Assembly (NCBI GenBank): GCA_013375475.1
Contig: JABXKD010000032.1
Span: 1-39,422, forward strand
Direction: 5' to 3'
DNA: 39,422 nt
Origin: Promethearchaeota archaeon
GTDB taxonomy: Archaea; Asgardarchaeota; Lokiarchaeia; Sigyniarchaeales; SOKP01
Of the stretch, positions 33,022 through 39,422 are shown piece after piece. A program made the position numbers and the translations under genes. The first letter of the stretch is position 1; every line of letters begins with the position of its first letter. The notes under the pieces are model-generated. The model ran no database searches, was not told the origin of the DNA, and worked only from the letters and a program-made list of their open reading frames with translations.

Positions 33022-34722
33022 TTATTCTTTTACGGTTTCTAAGAGTTCTTTAATTTCAGCTTGAATAACTTCGGCTTTTTTCGCTTCTTCTCCTTTAATG
33101 GCGTTTGCAAGCTCAAGTCTTTCTCTATGTAGTGTATTCATGGCACAGAATGGTATTTCAAGCGTTTTTGTGTTATCCTCAGGATCCACTACGCCGTAAT
33201 GGACCAAACATCGACATACTCTGTCCAAATCGAAGTTGTAAGCATCCTGAAAATGCATTGCAGACACCATCAAGTTTTTAGTGTGTAAAAAGTTCGCGGC
33301 GCTTGCTAAGTTCGGAGAAGCAATAAGTCGCGCAAACGATTGATAAGTTTTGCTGGTTAATATTTTTTCTGGATGTTTTACAAACTTCATTCCTCCAGCA
33401 AAATAATATGCTTTCATCATCTGTCGATATCCTAAATCAGTCATTTCGTCAATGAATTTCCCGAGAGTACTAGCAATAGCTCCGTAATCTTGAATGTTTA
33501 TACCTTTTAAGAAACCTGTAGGTTTTGGGATTTCCTTATCTTGAACCATGTCATAAACTTTGTTTGACCACTCAATAAGACCTTGCGAGTCAAAATATTC
33601 GTCGAGAGATTCCCATTCGTCCTTGTCATTAACGACAATTATTGTAGCGAAACCACAATCCTTATGGCTCGTCATACCGAATTCGGGCATGTTATCGAAC
33701 CAAGCTAATAAACGGGTCATTTTTGCTGTGGTCGCAATCGGATAGAATCTTTTTATAGCATTGTTTGTGTGTTTGTTTATGGCTACCTTGAGATCTGAAG
33801 TAGTATATCGTAAATCCATCAACTCTTCAAAGCTAATACGCCCACAAAGTGCGACTGGTTGGAAAATTACTCCAGAAATCACATCGCTGTTATCTTTAGC
33901 ATAGTCCAATATATTTCCTATTTCGTGATCGTTAACGCCTTTCGCAATAACAGGAACTAGCATTGTACCAAAAAATCCAATTTTTCGGCAATTTTCGATA
34001 ACCCGTTTTTTTAATGGCCATAGATTAACTCCACGAACCTTTTTCCAAGCTTCTGCATCGTCTGTAGCATCAAATTGTAAGTAGATCGCATCCATTCCCG
34101 CGTCCTTGCACTTCTGTAAAAAATCAATTGACTTCGCAAACCTCACACCATTAGTTGTTACCATAACTTCAGTGAAACCGAGCTCTTTTCCACTACGGAT
34201 TATATCTGGCAGATCATCTCTAATTGTAGGCTCTCCACCAGAAATTTGGAGCATAACCGCTGGAACTGGTTTCATTGATCTGAAATGTTCCATTATTTGT
34301 ACTATCTGATCGTACGTGGGTTCTACAACATACCCTTTTGCACTAGCGTTCGCAAAACAAATTGGGCAGGTTAAATTACAGCGATTCGTGATATCGATCA
34401 GACATATATTAGGCGCACTTTTATGATTTTCACAGAGACCACAATCGTATGGACAACCCTCATTACACTCTTTTAATCCAGAAGTAACAGATTCAGGTTT
34501 AGTAGTGTGTCCAACAGTAGATCCTATGTCATCTGTGAAAGTTTCGCTCCATTTGTATTCATCGGGATCGATTGAGAGTTTATCTTTAAAATGTCCGTGT
34601 TCTTTGCAATCTTTTCTCATCATGACCCAATTAGTTTCTGGATCGACATAAATATCCGCTGGAATTGTTTGTAAGCATTCTGGACAGATACTCGTCGTAC
34701 GTCTTATAATATCTTCCGTCAT
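33022..34722 (-). CDS. tes: Radical SAM protein of the tetraether synthase (Tes, COG1964) type
   Basis: The protein has about 566 residues. The N-terminal zinc-ribbon-like segment SICPECLQTIPADIY with DCKEHGHFKDK is followed by a Cys-rich NEGCPYDCGLCENHKS. The radical SAM cluster motif CNLTCPIC uses Cys115, Cys119 and Cys122, and ISGGEPTIRDDLPDI binds SAM. The C-terminal region has MVSAMHFQDAYNFDLDRVCR and IPFCAMNTLHRERLEL. This layout matches the MJ0619/Tes family, which couples archaeol chains into tetraether lipids. The membrane-lipid role is transferred from that family. A palindrome, ATTTGATCAAAT, lies just upstream of its promoter. TTG 34731 is an alternative start. Confidence 0.78.
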   Translation of the reverse strand: MTEDIIRRTTSICPECLQTIPADIYVDPETNWVMMRKDCKEHGHFKDKLSIDPDEYKWSETFTDDIGSTVGHTTKPESVTSGLKECNEGCPYDCGLCENHKSAPNICLIDITNRCNLTCPICFANASAKGYVVEPTYDQIVQIMEHFRSMKPVPAVMLQISGGEPTIRDDLPDIIRSGKELGFTEVMVTTNGVRFAKSIDFLQKCKDAGMDAIYLQFDATDDAEAWKKVRGVNLWPLKKRVIENCRKIGFFGTMLVPVIAKGVNDHEIGNILDYAKDNSDVISGVIFQPVALCGRISFEELMDLRYTTSDLKVAINKHTNNAIKRFYPIATTAKMTRLLAWFDNMPEFGMTSHKDCGFATIIVVNDKDEWESLDEYFDSQGLIEWSNKVYDMVQDKEIPKPTGFLKGINIQDYGAIASTLGKFIDEMTDLGYRQMMKAYYFAGGMKFVKHPEKILTSKTYQSFARLIASPNLASAANFLHTKNLMVSAMHFQDAYNFDLDRVCRCLVHYGVVDPEDNTKTLEIPFCAMNTLHRERLELANAIKGEEAKKAEVIQAEIKELLETVKE

Positions 34723-34770
34723 AAGTATCAATTTCAGTAATTTTTTTGAATTTATTTTATTTAAATAACA

Positions 34771-34782
34771 ATTTGATCAAAT
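34771..34782. promoter_or_regulatory. Palindrome ATTTGATCAAAT upstream of the radical SAM gene
   Basis: This perfect 12-bp inverted repeat lies directly upstream of the AT-rich TATA region of the minus-strand radical SAM gene. It is identical to the palindrome at 16564-16575. It is in a position suited to an activator or competing repressor. Confidence 0.35.
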
Positions 34783-34981
34783 AAAACATCATTCTATTTT
34801 AATTTTATAAGAAAATTAATAGTATTTATTGTATTATCGTATAAAAAAGAATTGCTTTACTCATAAAATCAATCTATTATTATTAATTCTCTTCATGTTT
34901 AAAGTTCTATGTTAAATATAATTTTTTTTCATATTTAGTCTGTAAGAATAGAAAAAGTAGCTTAGATAGGATATAAAGGGA

Positions 34982-35096
34982 GACTCCTGCCACCAAGACC
35001 TAATAAGAAGGTCAGAAATAAAATAGGGGGAGGAGGGCGAAATGAGTGTGTATTACACACTACCAAAAGACAAAAATCCAGGGCGGGGCAGGAGTC
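34982..35096. ncRNA. GC-rich structured element in a 700-base gene-free region
   Basis: The 34732-35430 gap is the longest without a clear gene. It is AT-rich except for this 115-base block. Its ends pair perfectly over ten bases (GACTCCTGCC 34982-34991 with GGCAGGAGTC 35087-35096). Inside are a five-bp hairpin (34997-35001 with 35009-35013, loop of seven) and a six-bp hairpin (AGTGTG 35045-35050 with CACACT 35056-35061, loop of five). A purine run GGGGGAGGAGGG lies between. GC-rich islands like this in AT-rich archaea are often structured RNAs. I could not match it to tRNA, SRP, RNase P or a known riboswitch. Strand is undecided: a TATA-like element near 35125 would suit minus-strand transcription. 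I see nothing else in the rest of the gap. Confidence 0.45.
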
Positions 35097-35110
35097 ATGG
35101 TTTTATCTAA
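35042..35110 (+). CDS. Possible 22-codon micro-ORF within the structured element
   Basis: An ATG at 35042 follows AGGAGGGCGAA, one of the strongest Shine-Dalgarno matches in the window. It opens a 22-codon frame ending at TAA 35108-35110. The peptide is basic, with YYTLPKDKNPGRGRSHGF after the first residues. It overlaps one arm of the outer stem. It could be a real small protein, a leader peptide, or a coincidence inside a non-coding RNA. Confidence 0.3.
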   Translation: MSVYYTLPKDKNPGRGRSHGFI

Positions 35111-35430
35111 AATCCCTATTTTATTATTCTTAAAATTGTAATGCTTTATTTTTAAATTTTTATCTTCAACGATTATTATATGTTTTATAGATATAAATTT
35201 TTATCTTATGATACTAATATTTTTTGTTCTATTTAAAAGAATTGTCGATATTTTGATCCTTTTGTCTTAAATATACATCAAATACTAGCCAAAATATTTT
35301 TTCCGTAAGTTAACTCAATTAGAATTGTTAACAATTTTTTAAGATGTTTAATTATCAGTTACAACTTCAGGCATTTAATGATATTTTTTCAGAAGATTTT
35401 TCAAATAGGGATTAGAATAAAGGAATTCAA

Positions 35431-35832
35431 ATGAATAGGATAGACGAGAAACAATTTGGATTGAGAGAAAAGACGGAAAAGGAATTAAAATTAGATTTTG
35501 GGACATTTATATTTGCTGGTATCGGCATAGTTGCTTCCTGGTTTAACATGTTATTTATTTTGGATGCACCTCGAACAATCGAAGTTTTAGCATTTCTCTC
35601 TATTATTTTTACGACAATGATCCCAGGTGTGGTAATAGCTTTAATTAACAGGTATTGGGGGTATGGTTACTTGATAGGATTTGCGATAGCAGGTATCCCT
35701 TTTTTGATTGTGATTGATCTTTTTATTGGAGGTTATACTTTCGCGACTACAATTTTTATCTTTATCATTTTGTGGTTGATTTTCTGGAAAACATGGCGAA
35801 GTTTAAGTTCGATTAAAGCTGGGAGACAATAA
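35431..35832 (+). CDS. Small membrane protein with four transmembrane helices
   Basis: The protein has 133 residues. After a charged N-terminus (EKTEKELKLDFG), four hydrophobic segments follow at about residues 24-44, 51-75, 80-99 and 103-121, ending in a basic tail (TWRSLSSIKAGRQ). No family motif is recognisable. ATG 35431 has a GGA a few bases upstream. Neighbours give no clue to its role. Confidence 0.6.
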   Translation: MNRIDEKQFGLREKTEKELKLDFGTFIFAGIGIVASWFNMLFILDAPRTIEVLAFLSIIFTTMIPGVVIALINRYWGYGYLIGFAIAGIPFLIVIDLFIGGYTFATTIFIFIILWLIFWKTWRSLSSIKAGRQ

Positions 35833-35862
35833 ATAACGCGTCATATTTTTGTTATACTAATA

Positions 35863-36330
35863 TTAATGAATAGGGATATCTTCAATTACGACCTTAACAA
35901 TTTTATCTATTGCCAAAAACTTTTCTTTAATTGCATTTACTGAAACTTCTCCTGAATTTAGAGAATCTCCAAGCAAATAAGTTTCATAAAAACAATTTTC
36001 TAACTCATAGCATATTCCCGTAGTATGTAAGATATCCCTGCTCAAATTTAGTTCACTTAACACTGTAGATATGCCTTTAACAAGATCAGGTGAAAATTCA
36101 ATTAATTTTATTAGAATTTTTTTGATATCTTTAGTTTGTATAGGAAAACAGCTAATTTTGATAGAATCTTCTCGAGAGATGAAAATTAATAAATAGTAAG
36201 GAGCTTCATTAATTTCGTATTTAACTTCTTCTGGGAAAATTGTAGATTTAAAATCATCTTTCGAGAGAATTTTTCCTATTGAAATTTTATTTTTTTGTTT
36301 TATGTTGTTATTATTTATAACCATATTCAT
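35863..36330 (-). CDS. Hypothetical protein, possible ACT-like small domain
   Basis: I do not recognise this 155-residue protein. After an Asn- and Lys-rich N-terminus, it alternates strands and helices: APYYLLIFISREDSIKISC, then a helix TKDIKKILIKLIEFSPDL, another ELNLSRDILHTTGICYELEN, and a final strand IVKVVIEDI. The beta-alpha-beta order and the HTTGICYE segment would suit an ACT-like regulatory fold, but this is only a guess. A TTG one codon upstream (36333) is also in frame. It diverges from the longin-like gene at 36569, and a 16-bp palindrome lies between them. Confidence 0.45.
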   Translation of the reverse strand: MNMVINNNNIKQKNKISIGKILSKDDFKSTIFPEEVKYEINEAPYYLLIFISREDSIKISCFPIQTKDIKKILIKLIEFSPDLVKGISTVLSELNLSRDILHTTGICYELENCFYETYLLGDSLNSGEVSVNAIKEKFLAIDKIVKVVIEDIPIH

Positions 36331-36508
36331 CAAAATTTAAATTATGATAGGTAGAGTATATGTCTAATAATAAAATGATTTTATTTTAAATTTTTAGGTT
36401 TTTTTTGAAAAATTCTTTATACCTCTAAAAAAATCATTTTAACTAAATCTTCTGCTTTTGTAAATCAAGAAAATTATTCACATGTCACTAAGATATTATT
36501 CATATTTT

Positions 36509-36524
36509 AAATCAAATTTGATTT
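36509..36524. promoter_or_regulatory. 16-bp perfect palindrome in a divergent promoter region
   Basis: AAATCAAATTTGATTT is a perfect inverted repeat in the 238-base gap between divergent genes at 36330 (minus) and 36569 (plus). Its half-sites TCAAA/TTTGA are the same as those of the ATTTGATCAAAT palindromes but in the opposite order. It may be an operator. Confidence 0.25.
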
Positions 36525-36568
36525 CATGTTTTAATAGTAATATTCTTACAATTGAATTTCGCTGAAAT

Positions 36569-37075
36569 ATGTCATATAACTGGAATAATAAGAATTTCGA
36601 TAAGTCATATGGATTTAATCTAGAAAAGATAAATTCTAGTAATAGTCGATTTCATGCTATATATTTTTTAGACAATTTAACGGGTTCTCTTCTTCTTAGC
36701 AATAAATATACAAGTGACGCCAAGTTTTCTTCTCATGAAGATTTAATAAGTGGTTTCTTGAACGCACTAAACCTATTTATGAGTGAAATAAAACCCGAAT
36801 CAGAAAACGATGAGATTCAAGAAGTTAATTTTAGAGAAAGTAGAATATTATACGAGAGAAGGGGGAGATTATTAGTTATCGGAATTTCGAAAAAAACGAA
36901 TATTAACGCGGAAAGGGTTATTTTGCGCCAGATTATGGAAGATTTCTACCATAAATTTGAATATGTAATAAGGAATTTTAACGGGAATATTGATCCTTCG
37001 ATTTTACAGTATAAAAAAAGATTAGAAAATATGAATTTAAATGATTTATATAAAATTGATAATTACTCATTGTGA
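36569..37075 (+). CDS. Longin-like small protein (putative GTPase partner)
   Basis: The protein has 168 residues. Strands (FHAIYFLDNLTGSLLLSNKY), a helix (HEDLISGFLNALNLFMSEI), then strands (VNFRESRILYERRGRLLVIG) and a last helix (VILRQIMEDFYHKFEYVI) follow the order of a longin domain. The DLISGFLNAL helix closely parallels DLRSGLLTALLNF in the protein at 15921. In eukaryotes such domains act in small-GTPase exchange factors and trafficking; here that role is inferred. No Shine-Dalgarno is evident before ATG 36569. The gene ends TGA-TAA and converges with the repeat protein. Confidence 0.5.
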   Translation: MSYNWNNKNFDKSYGFNLEKINSSNSRFHAIYFLDNLTGSLLLSNKYTSDAKFSSHEDLISGFLNALNLFMSEIKPESENDEIQEVNFRESRILYERRGRLLVIGISKKTNINAERVILRQIMEDFYHKFEYVIRNFNGNIDPSILQYKKRLENMNLNDLYKIDNYSL

Positions 37076-37103
37076 TAAAAAACTCCCTAGAAGATTATAA
37101 CCT

Positions 37104-38576
37104 TTAAGTAGGATTATCATCCTTCTTCTTTTCTTCAATCTTCTCAATTTCGCTTTCGATTTTCGAACCGATACCCTTTATATCGGGTTTAAGATGAACT
37201 CTTTCTAAATCTCGTTCTTTTTGCTTTTCTATAATGAAGGCTTTTTCACCAATGATTTTTTCGATGGCTTCACTAGATTTCTCGAGTTCAGGCTTTATCT
37301 CCATTCTTTTCTTGTCCATTTCTCTCTGTTTTTCAATTCTAAACGCTTTTTCATCAATTGTTGATTTTATTGCTTGGCTTGCTCTTTCTAAATCGGGTTT
37401 GACTTCCATCCGTCTAGAATCGTCATCCCGTTGTTTATCTCGTAAAAATGCTTTTTCTTCTATTGAATGACTTATTTTCTCTGCTGTTTTTTCAATATCT
37501 GGTTTTAATTCCCTTTTTTTTTCATAAATTTCACGTTGTTTTTCAACTCTGAACGCTTTTTCAGCAACGGTAGTATTAATTGCAGTGCTAGCTTTTAAAA
37601 AATCTGGTTTAATCTCCATTCGCTTGAGATCTTTCTCTCGTTGTGTTTCCCTCATAAAGGCTTTTTCACTAATAGTTTGAGAAATACTTTCTCCTGTTTT
37701 GCTTATATCCGGTTTTAATTCTTTTATTTTTTTGTCCTTATCTTTTTGCAGGTCGATTCTAAATGCTTTTTCATCAATGGTTGCTTTAATAGCCTGGCTT
37801 TTTCCAGCTATATCTGGACGTAACCCTAATTTCTTCTCTTCTAATTCTTTCCTTTTCTCCATTCTGAACGCTTTTTCTGCTACTGTTTTATTGATTGCTT
37901 CTCCTGTTTTCATAAAATCTGGACTTATCCTCATTCTTTCGAGATCGCTTTCTCTTTGTTTTTCCCTTAGAAATGATTTCTCCTCAATAGATTTACTTAT
38001 TGCTTCACTGGCGCTTTGAATATCTGGTTTTAATTCATGCATACTTGCAGTACTATCTTTCTTTTTTTCAATCAAAAATGCTTTTGTGTCAATGTTATCA
38101 CTAATAGCTTGTCCAGTGCTCTCAATATCGGGCTTTAATTTTAATCTTTGCGCATCTGTTTCTCTTTTTTTTTCAATTAGAAATGCTTTATCCTCAATGA
38201 TTTTACTAATTACTTCTCCTACACCTTTAATATCTGGAGTTATATATCTCCTAATTTGATCTTCTTCTTTATGTTTAGCTATTATAAATGCTTTTTCGCT
38301 AATAGATTTCTCAATAGCTTCCCCCGTTTTTTCAATATCGGGTTTTATTTCCATTCTCTCTATATCTCGCTCTCGTTGTTTCTCTCTCATGAAACTTTTT
38401 TCAGAGATTAATGAAGAAATCATAGCTTTGCTTTCTTCGAAAGAGGCCTTTCGTTCTTCCTCGAAACTTTTTAAGTAATTTTCTCTGTCTTCCTTTTCTT
38501 TCTTAAAAAGGTCATCAACAATCTTCTTTTGCTTTTCTATTTCTTCGGGAGTTAATGGTTTTTCGTTTTCTTCCAA
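37104..38576 (-). CDS. 35-residue-repeat helical protein
   Basis: The product (about 490 residues) is built of tandem 35-residue repeats with no gaps. Eleven full units, one degenerate unit before them and one truncated unit after them are visible. A typical unit begins (K)PDIEKTGEAI, continues with SISEKAF, and ends with a charged stretch EKQRExDxxRMEIK. It has no cysteine, signal or membrane segment. Thirty-five residues are five heptads, and hydrophobic positions 3, 10, 14 and 21 fit a coiled coil or a long amphipathic helix, punctuated by proline at every unit start. I use TTG 38576, since GTGA lies five bases before it; the GTG at 38585 is inside that signal. A cytoskeletal, scaffold or membrane-binding role is possible but unproven. 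Confidence 0.75.
   Translation of the reverse strand: MEENEKPLTPEEIEKQKKIVDDLFKKEKEDRENYLKSFEEERKASFEESKAMISSLISEKSFMREKQRERDIERMEIKPDIEKTGEAIEKSISEKAFIIAKHKEEDQIRRYITPDIKGVGEVISKIIEDKAFLIEKKRETDAQRLKLKPDIESTGQAISDNIDTKAFLIEKKKDSTASMHELKPDIQSASEAISKSIEEKSFLREKQRESDLERMRISPDFMKTGEAINKTVAEKAFRMEKRKELEEKKLGLRPDIAGKSQAIKATIDEKAFRIDLQKDKDKKIKELKPDISKTGESISQTISEKAFMRETQREKDLKRMEIKPDFLKASTAINTTVAEKAFRVEKQREIYEKKRELKPDIEKTAEKISHSIEEKAFLRDKQRDDDSRRMEVKPDLERASQAIKSTIDEKAFRIEKQREMDKKRMEIKPELEKSSEAIEKIIGEKAFIIEKQKERDLERVHLKPDIKGIGSKIESEIEKIEEKKKDDNPT
37188..38342 (-). repeat. Eleven tandem 105-bp coding repeats
   Basis: Eleven contiguous units of exactly 35 codons run from residue 82 to residue 466 (counted from the GTG at 38585), with no insertion or deletion. 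Units 5 and 8 both begin PDF and share an INxTVAEKAFR core. Units 6 and 10 share TIDEKAFRI. Units 4, 7 and 9 share an R-x-KQR/TQR core. The order A-B-C-A-B-A-C shows segmental duplication of multi-unit blocks. At DNA level the copies are diverged, so the array is old or under protein-level selection. Confidence 0.85.
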
Positions 38577-38753
38577 TTTTCTCACTTAAAGAGTTAATTA
38601 AAATCTTTTTAAATATAATATCAAAATTTGTATTTAATAATTTACTTATCTAAGATTTAATAGATTTCAATATTTCAAATGTCCAAATTACTACGATTTT
38701 GAAAAACAGAGAACTTTGGAGAGGAACAACAATCAAATATTCGAACAAGAGAG

Positions 38754-39422
38754 TTAATTTATTGGAATAGGTTCAAATGAATCGTCTGATATCGATTCCA
38801 TTAAACTAATCATCGTAAGCCTCATCGAAAACATTTCCATCACTTCGGTCAAGAGTTTTAAGTAAACTTCGGAATTTTTGACAATTTTAAAACTACTTGC
38901 TAAAAATTCATATTCTTTTTTCAATTCAGTTTTAATTTTATTTTGATTATTTAACGTAATTGCTTGAGTCTTCAGCCATTTATCAATGTTCGCCTTAATT
39001 TCACTTTCAACATCATCAACAAGGGAATAAGAGATTTCTTCTTCCTTAATGTTTTTTGCCCTATCAAGATAAGCACTATTTTGATACATTGGTTTAAGGA
39101 GTAGCCCTAAATTTATTATTATGGGTTGAATTTGAAGTTTTTCAAATGAATCAGATAAAACTTTTAGAATTTGCCTTTTCTGCGTTAATTGAGCGTAATC
39201 GATATACTCTTGAACAAATCTCATTAAAGCATTTTTGATTAGGAGCTCTTTAAAATCACTTACGGAATCCAATCCGAAATCTAAAGTAGTATCAATGCAA
39301 TTGTATACAGAATTCATGAATGGTTTAACATTCTTAAAAATCGAAAAGTAATTGATAAATTGAGTAATTTTACTTAGGATTTCCATCTTAAGATTATCTG
39401 GTTCAAATAGGGCGTCGATCTT
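38754..39422 (-). CDS. Unknown helical protein, partial at the right edge
   Basis: An ATG at 39386 gives 210 residues, but the frame stays open to the window edge. The upstream codons read KIDALFEPDNLK into that methionine, so this is probably the C-terminal part of a longer protein. The visible part is predicted to be helical (KELLIKNALMRFVQEYIDYA; ESEIKANIDKWLKTQAITL; EVYLKLLTEVMEMFSMRL). No domain or catalytic motif is recognised. It is upstream of the repeat-protein gene on the same strand, separated by 177 AT-rich bases. Confidence 0.55.
   Translation of the reverse strand, partial: KIDALFEPDNLKMEILSKITQFINYFSIFKNVKPFMNSVYNCIDTTLDFGLDSVSDFKELLIKNALMRFVQEYIDYAQLTQKRQILKVLSDSFEKLQIQPIIINLGLLLKPMYQNSAYLDRAKNIKEEEISYSLVDDVESEIKANIDKWLKTQAITLNNQNKIKTELKKEYEFLASSFKIVKNSEVYLKLLTEVMEMFSMRLTMISLMESISDDSFEPIPIN

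Noticed and set aside
34982..35096. The GC-rich element as a tRNA, including tRNA-Sec.
   Set aside because: No T-loop GGTTCGAATCC-like sequence, no anticodon arm and the 10-bp outer stem encloses about 95 bases of other structure.
34982..35096. The GC-rich element as a small mobile element with 10-bp terminal inverted repeats.
   Set aside because: No target-site duplication flanks the repeats and no second copy occurs in the window.
37699..38019. Plus-strand open frame of 106 codons within the repeat protein.
   Set aside because: Arises from the 105-bp periodicity of the coding repeats on the other strand; the product is a repetitive Ser/Phe-rich shadow.
1..39422. CRISPR arrays, insertion sequences, rRNA and tRNA genes.
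   Set aside because: No regularly spaced repeats with unique spacers, no transposase, and no conserved rRNA or tRNA segments were found by eye on either strand.

Overview
The window looks like a piece of an Asgard (Lokiarchaeia-like) archaeal genome. It is AT-rich and gene-dense, and it mixes archaeal information genes with eukaryote-like signalling genes. The archaeal genes are a TATA-binding protein, a two-ring CDC48 ATPase, deoxyhypusine synthase, a phosphoseryl-tRNA(Sec) kinase and a tetraether-synthase-type radical SAM protein. The eukaryote-like part consists of four Rab/Ras-type small GTPases, two V4R/TRAPP-like proteins and three longin-like proteins. The taxonomic call is an inference from this gene set; no rRNA or tRNA gene is present to anchor it.

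Layout. 1-5142: the end of a membrane-anchored surface protein, two paralogous acyl-CoA synthetases and a winged-helix regulator. 5209-9833: an unusual small GTPase, a TIM-barrel glycosidase-like protein, a DNA-repair/small-protein set on the minus strand (tag, Lin0512 family, GYD family) and a reductive-dehalogenase-like corrinoid/FeS protein. 9902-12169: a sugar oxidoreductase convergent with a DegT-type aminotransferase. 12300-15898: argS, agmatinase-like ureohydrolase and deoxyhypusine synthase, a likely operon linking arginine, polyamine and aIF5A hypusination. 15921-19524: a longin-like protein, an M29 aminopeptidase, an MFS transporter and a CinA-type deamidase. 19711-22605: small GTPase, thioredoxin-like protein and V4R protein in one unit, then TBP and another GTPase. 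22737-25322: an orphan, acylphosphatase, a second DegT aminotransferase and a longin-like/coiled-coil/winged-helix protein. 25543-29071: GIY-YIG nuclease, PSTK and CDC48. 29231-31545: an M20 peptidase/deacylase and an aspartate-type aminotransferase. 31633-34722: GTPase, V4R-like protein and the radical SAM protein. 34732-35430: the longest gene-free stretch, holding a GC-rich structured element. 35431-39422: a small membrane protein, two orphan small-domain proteins, a striking 35-residue-repeat protein and the end of an unknown helical protein.

Translation signals are of two kinds. Several genes have a GTGA-centred Shine-Dalgarno 4-7 nt before the start. Others have a TATA box 24-27 nt before the first ATG and look leaderless. 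Applying this to every gene moves several starts. It also exposes two genes whose best start is not a normal codon: ATA for the second acyl-CoA synthetase and TTA for the thioredoxin-like protein.

The most promising new biology is the repeated pairing of small GTPases with V4R/TRAPP-like proteins (once with a thioredoxin-like protein between them), the repeat protein at 37104-38576, the structured element near 35.0 kb with an SD-led micro-ORF, and the non-canonical starts.
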